From Gammaproteobacteria bacterium RIFCSPHIGHO2_02_FULL_42_13 (GTDB taxonomy: Bacteria > Pseudomonadota > Gammaproteobacteria > UBA12402), in the NCBI GenBank assembly GCA_001801405.1, contig MGXQ01000001.1, positions 6,879 to 19,336 of the forward strand: a stretch of 12,458 nucleotides of DNA. The letters run 5' to 3'. Under the pieces are notes generated by a model. That model saw nothing but the letters and a program-made list of their open reading frames with translations. It was not told where the DNA came from and searched no databases. Both the position numbers and the translations under genes were made by a program. Shown here piece after piece: positions 1 through 5,761 of this stretch (positions are counted from its first letter, which is position 1; the number at the start of each line of letters is the position of its first letter).

Positions 1-16
1 TTCTGCACGTTGATTC

Positions 17-62
17 CCCTGGATTCCGGATATTCCGCCTTCGGCGGAATTCCGGAATGACG
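17..62 (+). repeat. Palindromic hairpin repeat, copy 1 (A-type)
   Basis: The outer arms ATTCCGGA (23-30) and TCCGGAAT (51-58) pair exactly. A single unpaired T follows at 31. The inner arms ATTCCGCC (32-39) and GGCGGAAT (43-50) also pair exactly, around a TTC loop. The unit starts with CCCCTGG and ends with GACG. The reverse complement of positions 1-62 matches the unit at 7853-7913 almost base for base, including the bases outside the hairpin (TGCACGTTGA here, against the complement of TCGACGTGCG there). The larger composite therefore probably continues to the left of the window. Confidence 0.85.
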
Positions 63-81
63 AAGTGGCGAACCAATCGGT

Positions 82-119
82 CTCAGCTCAGAGGACGCTT
101 CGCTTGCTTCTGAGCTGAG
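82..119. repeat. Inverted repeat downstream of recN
   Basis: An 11-bp perfect inverted repeat, CTCAGCTCAGA (82-92) and TCTGAGCTGAG (109-119), surrounds a 16-nt loop. It lies 5 nt beyond the recN stop codon on the minus strand. It could end or stabilise the nadK-recN transcript, but no T tract follows it in the minus direction (the next bases read ACCGATTGG), so it is not a standard intrinsic terminator. Its sequence is unrelated to the CCGGAAT-type repeats next to it. Confidence 0.55.
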
Positions 120-123
120 GATA

Positions 124-1779
124 CTATGATAACATCTCTTCCGCATGCGCCAGCGTTTGTTTCGTGATTTTTATGCCGCCGGTCATGCGGGCGATTTCTT
201 GAATTCTTTGCTCACGATCTAATAGTGCTATTTTAACTGCGGTGGAATTTTGTTCGGTGGTTTTTGTCACTTGATAATGATGATGCGCTTTAGCGGCGAC
301 TTGCGCCAAATGCGTGATGCATAGCGTTTGTGTCTTTTTGCCGAGTTGCTGCAATAATTTGCCGACGATTTCTGCTGTTGCGCCGCCAATGCCGACATCC
401 ACTTCATCAAAAATTAATGTCGGCGTGTTGCTATATTCTGCCGTGATGACTTGAATGGCCAAGCTAATGCGTGATAGCTCGCCGCCGGAGGCGATTTTTT
501 TGAGTGGCGCAGGTGGGTGTCCAGGGTTGGCGCTGACCATGAATATAATTTTTTCTAACCCGTGTGCGGAGAGTTCTTGTTGTGTGTCAAATTGAATTTC
601 AAATACACCGCCTGGCATACCTAAATGTTGAATGTTGTTGGTAATCAATGCATTTAGTTTTTTGGCTGCTTTTTTTCGGCCGTCGGATAATTGCTTGGCT
701 ATTTTATAATATTCTGTTTCAACTTTTTGAATTTGCGCTTGTAACTTCGCTAAAAGTTCGTCTTTGTTTTCCAATTGGCCGAGTTCGGCTTGCATGGATC
801 GATGTAGTTCAGGTAATTCTTCGGGTTTGATGTGATGCTTGCGCGACAAATCATAAATTTTTGATAATTTTTGTTCGAGCCAATTTAATCGTTCAGGATT
901 TAAATCTGTCTGATCTAAAAATTGTTTTAATTCGTTTAGTGCTTCTTCGCTTTGAATTGAGGCGCCATTTAATAATTCAGCGGCGGCTAATAATTTTGGG
1001 TCAAATTCTGCGATGGATTGCGTCGCTTGATGAGCGGTGATTAAGAGCGATAAAACTGACGGCATATCATGATGATCCAGTGCGTCAATCGCGGTTTGAC
1101 AATTTTGCAATAATTGATCGGCATTTGATAATTGTTTATGTTCTTTATCGATGGCCTGAATATCTTCGGTCGTGACGTCTAATTCATCGAGTTCTTGAAT
1201 TTGATAAGTTAAGAATTCAATGCGCGATGAGGCGTTTTGATTAATTTGGTTTAAATGATCAACGTCTGCTTGCAGTGTGTGCCAATTATTATAGAGGCGT
1301 TGTATTTGTTGCATCAGCTCGCCATGCTGTGCAAAATCATCCAGCAATTGTCGTTGCTTGTGCGCTTGTGTGAGCGTTTGAAATTCATGTTGCCCATGAA
1401 TATCAATTAGCATTTCGCTGAGTTCGCGCAAGGTTTGCAGCGTGGCCGGTGAGCCGTTGATATAACTTTTGCTGCGACCATCTTTATGAATGATGCGTCG
1501 CACTATGCATTCATTTTCATTATCGATATCATTTTGTTGCAAAAATGTTTTTGCAAGCGGAATATTTTTAATGTCAAATAGTACAGTAATTTCGGCTCGA
1601 TCATTTCCTTTTCGAATGATATCTGTTGATGCGCGTTTGCCTAAAGCTAATTCCATGGCGTCAATGGTAATGGATTTGCCCGCGCCGGTTTCACCGGTTA
1701 AGACATGCATGCCTTCTTGAAATTCTAAATGGAGTTCGTCGATGATCGTAAAGTTTTTTATGTAGATTTCCGTTAACAT
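124..1779 (-). CDS. recN: DNA repair protein RecN (SMC-like ATPase)
   Basis: RecN is a cytoplasmic SMC-like ATPase that acts at DNA double-strand breaks, tethering ends for recombinational repair. The protein is 551 residues, close to the 553 of E. coli RecN. Walker A is GETGAGKS at residues 29-36, the ABC signature is ASGGELSR at 430-437, and Walker B is LIFDE with D458 and E459. Between the nucleotide-binding halves lies a long glutamine- and leucine-rich region typical of the RecN coiled coils. The start MLTEIYIKNF matches the family N terminus. The gene lies 11 nt after nadK and is probably co-transcribed with it. The only purine-rich stretch upstream (GGGG in the nadK end) is about 15 nt away, so translation may be coupled to nadK. 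No LexA box was recognised upstream. Confidence 0.97.
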   Translation of the reverse strand: MLTEIYIKNFTIIDELHLEFQEGMHVLTGETGAGKSITIDAMELALGKRASTDIIRKGNDRAEITVLFDIKNIPLAKTFLQQNDIDNENECIVRRIIHKDGRSKSYINGSPATLQTLRELSEMLIDIHGQHEFQTLTQAHKQRQLLDDFAQHGELMQQIQRLYNNWHTLQADVDHLNQINQNASSRIEFLTYQIQELDELDVTTEDIQAIDKEHKQLSNADQLLQNCQTAIDALDHHDMPSVLSLLITAHQATQSIAEFDPKLLAAAELLNGASIQSEEALNELKQFLDQTDLNPERLNWLEQKLSKIYDLSRKHHIKPEELPELHRSMQAELGQLENKDELLAKLQAQIQKVETEYYKIAKQLSDGRKKAAKKLNALITNNIQHLGMPGGVFEIQFDTQQELSAHGLEKIIFMVSANPGHPPAPLKKIASGGELSRISLAIQVITAEYSNTPTLIFDEVDVGIGGATAEIVGKLLQQLGKKTQTLCITHLAQVAAKAHHHYQVTKTTEQNSTAVKIALLDREQRIQEIARMTGGIKITKQTLAHAEEMLS

Positions 1780-1790
1780 AATGGTTGCAT

Positions 1791-2645
1791 TTAACCCCAG
1801 TGTAATTTGCTGCGTAGTGTTTCAAAATAACTATAATCAATCGGGTGAATGAGTCGCAAGTGTTCTTTCATTTTTTTAATCTTGACGGTTTGATTAGCTT
1901 CAACAGCAAGATAGATATCGCTATCGCCACTGATGCAGGCGGTGATCTCGTTTTCTTTTGTGACCGTAATGGATAAATCTGCATCGGCATTAATAACAAT
2001 CGGACGACTGGTTAATGTGTGCGGAAACATAGGCATTAAAACAATTGCATTGAGGGCAGGGTGCAAAATGGGGCCGCCGCCGGATAATGAATAGGCGGTT
2101 GAACCTGTCGGTGTTGCAACAATTAATCCATCGGCTTTATGGTGACACATAAATTTGTCATCGACATAAATATCAAAGTGAATCATTTTCGCCATGGTTT
2201 TTGAGGAGAGCACCATTTCGTTGACAGCGATACACTGGTTGTTGTTAACTTGTGCGCTGAGCAAGAAGCGTGTTTCTTCGTAATATTGACCGTCCAGTAT
2301 GGCCGATAAGCGGGTTTCAATTTCGTCTGGACAAATATCAGTTAAAAAGCCTAAACTGCCACGATTGATGCCCAAAATGGGCAAGTTTTGTTTAATGACA
2401 AAGCGTGCGACATGCAGCAAACTGCCATCACCACCGACGACGATGAGTAAATCGCAATGTTGATCCATATTCGAAAGATCAGCCGTTGTGAGATCATTGC
2501 CAGGTAATAGGTCATGTGTTTTGGTTTCGAGCACAATTTCGAGCTGTTTAGCTGATAAAAAATCGACCAAACCATGCAATGTTTGTGAAACAGGGGTAGT
2601 ATTGCGTGTGGCGATGAGGCCAATGCGAGTAAATTGTTTTGTCAT
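1791..2645 (-). CDS. nadK: NAD kinase
   Basis: NAD kinase phosphorylates NAD to NADP in the cytoplasm and is the source of the cellular NADP pool. From the start at 2645 the protein has 284 residues, in the usual range for bacterial NadK (about 290). Diagnostic motifs are GGDGS at residues 71-75, NE at 142-143, TPTGSTAYSLSGGGPI at 178-193 and ISGD at 238-241. The reading frame stays open upstream to 2705, but that start would add 20 residues unlike the family, overlap the hrcA promoter and leave no divergent spacer. MTKQFTRIGL aligns with the usual N terminus. There is no clear Shine-Dalgarno sequence before this ATG. The gene is divergent from hrcA and is followed by recN; nadK-recN next to grpE is also the E. 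coli arrangement. Confidence 0.96.
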   Translation of the reverse strand: MTKQFTRIGLIATRNTTPVSQTLHGLVDFLSAKQLEIVLETKTHDLLPGNDLTTADLSNMDQHCDLLIVVGGDGSLLHVARFVIKQNLPILGINRGSLGFLTDICPDEIETRLSAILDGQYYEETRFLLSAQVNNNQCIAVNEMVLSSKTMAKMIHFDIYVDDKFMCHHKADGLIVATPTGSTAYSLSGGGPILHPALNAIVLMPMFPHTLTSRPIVINADADLSITVTKENEITACISGDSDIYLAVEANQTVKIKKMKEHLRLIHPIDYSYFETLRSKLHWG

Positions 2646-2666
2646 ACATAAATAATAACGAATTTT

Positions 2667-2694
2667 TTGCAGAATTGCTCGAATTTTGTAGAAT
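2667..2694 (+). promoter_or_regulatory. Candidate sigma-70 promoter of hrcA
   Basis: TTGCAG (2667-2672), a 16-nt spacer and TAGAAT (2689-2694) form a sigma-70-like promoter. Transcription would start near 2701, giving a leader of about 20 nt before the hrcA ATG. The -10 matches consensus at five of six bases; the -35 is weak. The two hexamers lie in two imperfect copies of a CGAATTTTG-YAGAAT direct repeat about 21 bp apart. Confidence 0.45.
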
Positions 2695-2710
2695 GGTGTC
2701 TTCACTCAAT

Positions 2711-2715
2711 AGGGG
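2711..2715 (+). promoter_or_regulatory. Ribosome binding site of hrcA
   Basis: AGGGG lies 5 nt before the ATG at 2721. It decides this start over the in-frame upstream ATG at 2667, which falls in the promoter region and has no such site. Confidence 0.7.
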
Positions 2716-2720
2716 CGTAT

Positions 2721-3755
2721 ATGGGTTCTCAGTTAGATGAACGGTCATGGCAGTTATTGCAGCAGTTGATTCGTCGTTATATTCATGATGGTCAACCGGT
2801 TTCTTCAAAGACGTTGTCTGAGGTGCCTGAAATTGCCTTGAGTTCTGCGACGGTTCGTCATGTGATGGCTGATTTAGAACAGTGTGGTTATGTGGCTTCA
2901 CCGCATACATCGGCGGGTCGCATTCCGACAGAGCAAGGGTATCGTTTGTTTGTCGATCATTTGCTTACAACCGGTTCGTCTGTTTGTGATGACATGGAGC
3001 ATTTAAAAGAACGATTGGAAACACGACAGATCACCAGTGATTTATTGAAGACAACCTCGGAGTTGTTATCGGATATGACGCATTGTGTGGGGTTGGTAAC
3101 AGTACCCAAACATAATCAGGTTAATTTAGAACATATTGAGTTTATTTCGTTAAATCAGAAGCGCGTATTAGTGATTTTGGTGTTTAGCAATAATGATGTA
3201 CAAAATCGTATTATTCATACAGATCGACACTATACAACGCGAGAATTACAGCATGCGGCCGCTTTTTTAAATCGAGAATATTTGGGTAAAGATTTAATGG
3301 TCATTCGTGCCGCATTGTTGTCATCGATGCAACAAGATCGTAAGAACATGGATGATTTAATGCATATGGCCATTGTCATGGCCGATCAGGCATTAAAAGT
3401 TGATTTACATCAGGATGCTTATTTAATTTCGGGGCAGTCGCATTTATTGAACATGGCGGATATGACGAATATTGATCGTTTGCAAGCGTTGTTTGAGGCG
3501 TTTAAACAAAAGCAGATATTGTTAGGGGTGTTAAATCAGTGTATACAAACGGATAGCGTACAGATTTTTATAGGCAAGGAAGCTGGATCGGATGTGTTCG
3601 ATAATTTTAGTTTTGTGACAGCGCCTTATATGGTGGGTGATGAAGTATTGGGGGTGTTGGGCGTGATCGGACCGACTCGCATGCCGTATGATAAAGTAAT
3701 TTCGGTGGTGGATATGACCGCTAAAATGTTAACGTCAGCCTTGAAAAGTGGGTAA
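2721..3755 (+). CDS. hrcA: Heat-inducible transcription repressor HrcA
   Basis: HrcA is a winged-helix repressor that binds the CIRCE operator of chaperone genes and depends on GroEL in the species studied. The protein has 344 residues, the normal family length. The N-terminal DNA-binding region holds the helix SSATVRHVMADLE at 41-53 and the wing SPHTSAGRIPTEQGYR at 60-75. The C terminus has the family motif GPTRMPYDKVISVVD. The ATG at 2721 was chosen for its AGGGG site 5 nt upstream and its fit to family length. The usual Asn in the TIRN stretch is His here (TVRH), which could alter operator recognition. hrcA is divergent from nadK and lies 34 nt before grpE, a typical heat-shock cluster. 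No CIRCE-like sequence was found near it. Confidence 0.95.
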   Translation: MGSQLDERSWQLLQQLIRRYIHDGQPVSSKTLSEVPEIALSSATVRHVMADLEQCGYVASPHTSAGRIPTEQGYRLFVDHLLTTGSSVCDDMEHLKERLETRQITSDLLKTTSELLSDMTHCVGLVTVPKHNQVNLEHIEFISLNQKRVLVILVFSNNDVQNRIIHTDRHYTTRELQHAAAFLNREYLGKDLMVIRAALLSSMQQDRKNMDDLMHMAIVMADQALKVDLHQDAYLISGQSHLLNMADMTNIDRLQALFEAFKQKQILLGVLNQCIQTDSVQIFIGKEAGSDVFDNFSFVTAPYMVGDEVLGVLGVIGPTRMPYDKVISVVDMTAKMLTSALKSG

Positions 3756-3768
3756 TAAACCCTTATGT
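3740..3768 (+). promoter_or_regulatory. Candidate sigma-32 (heat-shock) promoter of grpE
   Basis: CTTGAAA at 3740-3746 is a full match to the E. coli sigma-32 -35 consensus. After 13 nt comes CCCTTATGT (3760-3768), close to the CCCCATnT -10 consensus. The site lies across the last codons and stop of hrcA and would start transcription around 3774, just before the grpE ribosome binding site. It would let grpE be induced independently of hrcA. Confidence 0.5.
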
Positions 3769-3773
3769 TCTGT

Positions 3774-3781
3774 GGAAGAGG
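3774..3781 (+). promoter_or_regulatory. Ribosome binding site of grpE
   Basis: GGAAGAGG ends 8 nt before the ATG at 3790 and 11 nt before the next ATG at 3793. It supports the 3790 start over an in-frame GTG at 3748 that lies inside hrcA. Confidence 0.65.
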
Positions 3782-3789
3782 TATCAATC

Positions 3790-4434
3790 ATGATGGACAA
3801 TCGTAAAAATAATCTTTGGAATAATGAAAAATTTCGCAGCAACAAACCGGCGTCGCAGAAAGACAAACCGTTACAGGAGGGAGATTCCTTGTTAGAAGAA
3901 CAAATCGAAGAAGAAATTAAAGATATCGAAGCGCTTGAAAAAGAAGTCGAACAAGCTATTGCGGATCATCCCACCATTATCGAATTGCGCGTTGAAGTGC
4001 AGAGTCTGAAAGATGAATTAAAAGACAGTCATGATAAATTATTGCGAGCACATGCCGAGATGGAAAACGTGCGTCAGCGTTCTGTACAAGATATTGAAAA
4101 AGCACATCGCTATGGATTAGAGAAATTTATTAATGGGTTGTTACCGGTTGCGGATGGTTTAGAGGCGTCATTAAAAAATTGCGCAGTAGAAAATAATCCG
4201 GTAATAGATGGCGTTAAATTAACGTTGAAAATGTTCTTAGATGCGCTCGATAGATTTGGTGTTAAACAAATTAATCCACAAGATCAAAAGTTCAATCCGC
4301 AATTACATGAAGCGATGTCGATGCAGAAACGTGAAGATGTCGAGCCCAATGTTGTGATCGATGTGATGCAAAAGGGATATGAAATCAATGGTCGGCTGAT
4401 TCGTCCGGCGCTCGTGGTGGTGTCGAGTGAGTAA
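3790..4434 (+). CDS. grpE: GrpE, nucleotide exchange factor of DnaK
   Basis: GrpE is a homodimer that releases ADP from DnaK and resets the Hsp70 cycle in the cytoplasm. From the ATG at 3790 it has 214 residues, slightly longer than the 197 of E. coli because of a polar N-terminal tail (residues 1-32). Residues 33-115 are rich in E, K and L in heptad-like order and form the expected long paired helix. The C-terminal wing carries the family signature GYEINGRLIRPALVVV at 196-211. It follows hrcA by 34 nt. Its last 50 nt, including the stop, are overlapped by the C-terminal end of the minus-strand ATPase gene, and dnaK, normally the next gene, is displaced by about 1.3 kb. No terminator is visible after the stop, so grpE transcripts may run antisense into the ATPase gene. 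Confidence 0.95.
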   Translation: MMDNRKNNLWNNEKFRSNKPASQKDKPLQEGDSLLEEQIEEEIKDIEALEKEVEQAIADHPTIIELRVEVQSLKDELKDSHDKLLRAHAEMENVRQRSVQDIEKAHRYGLEKFINGLLPVADGLEASLKNCAVENNPVIDGVKLTLKMFLDALDRFGVKQINPQDQKFNPQLHEAMSMQKREDVEPNVVIDVMQKGYEINGRLIRPALVVVSSE

Positions 4435-5587
4435 ATACTTTGGATAAATGATGCCAACTCAGCACTGTTGCGATATTGCGTTTTTGATCTGTATCCCCGC
4501 CGTAGATTAAAAACGCTTGTTCTTGCATTTGAGTCAATTGATCCCAGTAGTAAAGGGTCTCAAAAAAATCATTTGCAATTGTTCTTGATGACTTAATTTC
4601 AATGGGGGTGAGATATGTTGCTTGTTTGATGAGGCAGTCTATTTCGTGTCCTGATTTATCTCGCCAAAAATATAACTCGGGTGTTTTTCCGCTATTATAA
4701 AACGTTTTTACGAATTCAGAGATGATAAATGTTTCAAACAAATAACCTTTGATGTAGTGTGTTGAGAGTTGTTTAGAGTTTTCTATATCTAGCAATGAGC
4801 AGACGATCCCTGTGTCATAAAAATATAGTTTGGGTGATTTGGTTAACTGTTTCCCAAAATTATTGTGATACGGTTGTAATAAAAATACAATATAACTGGT
4901 TTCTAATAAAGAAATCCAAGCGCGGGCGGTAACATGTGTGATGCCACAATCGGCTGCTAATGAGGAGAGATTGAGTAATTGTCCGGTACGTGCAGCACAC
5001 AGTTTTAGGAACTTGTGAAAAACAGACAAGTCATGCACATTTTTGATTTGGCGAATATCGCGTTCTAAATAGGTGCGAATGTAATCAGGATACCAATCCG
5101 TTGGTTTGATTTTATGCTTGTATATGCGAGGATAGAGACCTTGAAATAATATGTCTTCAAGATGTGAGAGTTGATAATGATTATTCGCCAGTTCGGTGGT
5201 ACTAAAAGGCAGTAGCGTTAATAGTGAGATTCTGCCCGCTAACGTTTGTGAGATTGATTCTAGTAGCAAGAAATTTTGCGAACCAGTTAAAATGAATTGT
5301 CCGGGTTTATCATTCTGATCGACATGTGTTTGAATATAAGAAAACAATTCGGGCACATGTTGTATCTCGTCCAGAATAGCGCCATCACAATAATCCGTAA
5401 GAAATCCACGGGGATCGGTTTTGGCATATTGCCGAATATCTAAGTCTTCCAGGGAGGCATACTTGTAGTTGGGAAAGGCATGTTTGGCGAGGGTTGTTTT
5501 GCCCGATTGTCGTGGGCCAACCAGAGCTACGACAGGCATCTTTTTTGCTATCTCTTTGATTTTTCTTGATAATTGTCTTTTAATCAT
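4385..5587 (-). CDS. AAA (AAA_14) / DUF4143-type ATPase
   Basis: This 400-residue protein belongs by its motifs to the widespread ATPases with an N-terminal AAA_14 domain and a C-terminal DUF4143 domain, whose cellular role is not firmly known. Walker A is GPRQSGKT at 24-31, Walker B is AILDE with D73 and E74, and a sensor-1-like ILTGSQN lies at 99-105. The middle part (about 195-245) resembles a winged helix. The C-terminal region has SGHEIDCLI (312-320) and TPIEIKSS (327-334), a pattern like a PD-(D/E)XK nuclease core with D317, E330 and K332; catalysis is unproven. No signal peptide or membrane segment is seen. The gene is a lone minus-strand insertion between grpE and dnaK. Residues 386-400 (ending TPPRAPDESADH) are read from the antisense strand of grpE, so the native C terminus was probably replaced. 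The start ATG has no Shine-Dalgarno sequence and lies 7 nt after a -10 box. Confidence 0.88.
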   Translation of the reverse strand: MIKRQLSRKIKEIAKKMPVVALVGPRQSGKTTLAKHAFPNYKYASLEDLDIRQYAKTDPRGFLTDYCDGAILDEIQHVPELFSYIQTHVDQNDKPGQFILTGSQNFLLLESISQTLAGRISLLTLLPFSTTELANNHYQLSHLEDILFQGLYPRIYKHKIKPTDWYPDYIRTYLERDIRQIKNVHDLSVFHKFLKLCAARTGQLLNLSSLAADCGITHVTARAWISLLETSYIVFLLQPYHNNFGKQLTKSPKLYFYDTGIVCSLLDIENSKQLSTHYIKGYLFETFIISEFVKTFYNSGKTPELYFWRDKSGHEIDCLIKQATYLTPIEIKSSRTIANDFFETLYYWDQLTQMQEQAFLIYGGDTDQKRNIATVLSWHHLSKVFTHSTPPRAPDESADH

Positions 5588-5592
5588 GATTT

Positions 5593-5641
5593 ACAATATA
5601 GCTGATGTTTGCTAAATTGTCAATACGATTTACAATTTAGC
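5593..5641. repeat. Array of three alternately inverted half-sites (operator-like)
   Basis: ACAATATAGC (5593-5602), GCTAAATTGT (5611-5620) and ACAATTTAGC (5632-5641) are copies of one 10-mer in alternating orientation. The second and third form a perfect 10-bp inverted repeat with an 11-nt spacer and centres 21 bp apart. The first and second form a 9/10 inverted repeat with centres 18 bp apart. In addition, 5588-5611 and 5627-5650 match at 21 of 24 positions as a direct repeat. The first half-site contains the -10 and the second touches the -35 of the ATPase promoter, as expected for an autoregulatory operator; the binding protein is unknown. Confidence 0.6.
5595..5623 (-). promoter_or_regulatory. 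Sigma-70 promoter of the DUF4143 ATPase gene
   Basis: Read on the minus strand, TTGACA (5623-5618), a 17-nt spacer and TATATT (5600-5595) form a nearly ideal sigma-70 promoter. Only 7 nt separate the -10 from the ATG at 5587, so the predicted start of transcription falls at or next to the first base of the start codon. Together with the absence of a Shine-Dalgarno sequence, this suggests a leaderless mRNA. Confidence 0.75.
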
Positions 5642-5679
5642 CGATTTTTGAGATAAGAGGATATTTAATTTCTTTTTCA

Positions 5680-5709
5680 TTGAAAACAAAAATTTTGCCC
5701 CCATATAAC
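5680..5709 (+). promoter_or_regulatory. Sigma-32 (heat-shock) promoter of dnaK
   Basis: TTGAAA (5680-5685), a 13-nt spacer and CCCCATAT (5699-5706) match the E. coli sigma-32 promoter consensus (CTTGAAA and CCCCATnT) except for the first -35 base. Transcription would begin near 5713, giving a leader of about 50 nt. The same TTGAAA followed by TATAAC (5704-5709, spacer 18) could serve as an overlapping sigma-70 promoter for basal expression. Confidence 0.8.
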
Positions 5710-5747
5710 GATTCAAGACAGATTGTTTGATTAAATTTAAAGCGAAC

Positions 5748-5752
5748 AGGAG
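5748..5752 (+). promoter_or_regulatory. Ribosome binding site of dnaK
   Basis: AGGAG lies 9 nt before the ATG at 5762, a strong and standard arrangement. Confidence 0.8.
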
Positions 5753-5761
5753 CAAAAGAAA

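Noticed and set aside
2646..2705. Upstream extension of nadK (20 more residues)
   Set aside because: The extra residues do not resemble NadK, there is no ribosome binding site, and the stretch holds the hrcA promoter; MTKQFTRIGL at 2645 fits the family.
2667..2720. Upstream extension of hrcA (18 more residues)
   Set aside because: The ATG at 2721 has AGGGG at proper spacing and the family length; the extension covers the promoter.
3748..3789. GTG start for grpE inside hrcA
   Set aside because: It has no suitable ribosome binding site and adds 14 unlikely residues; GGAAGAGG supports the ATG at 3790.
5598..5616. TATAGC-N8-GCTAAA as a CIRCE operator
   Set aside because: It lacks the inner ACTC/GAGT parts and is 19 instead of 27 nt long; it is better explained as part of the three half-site array.
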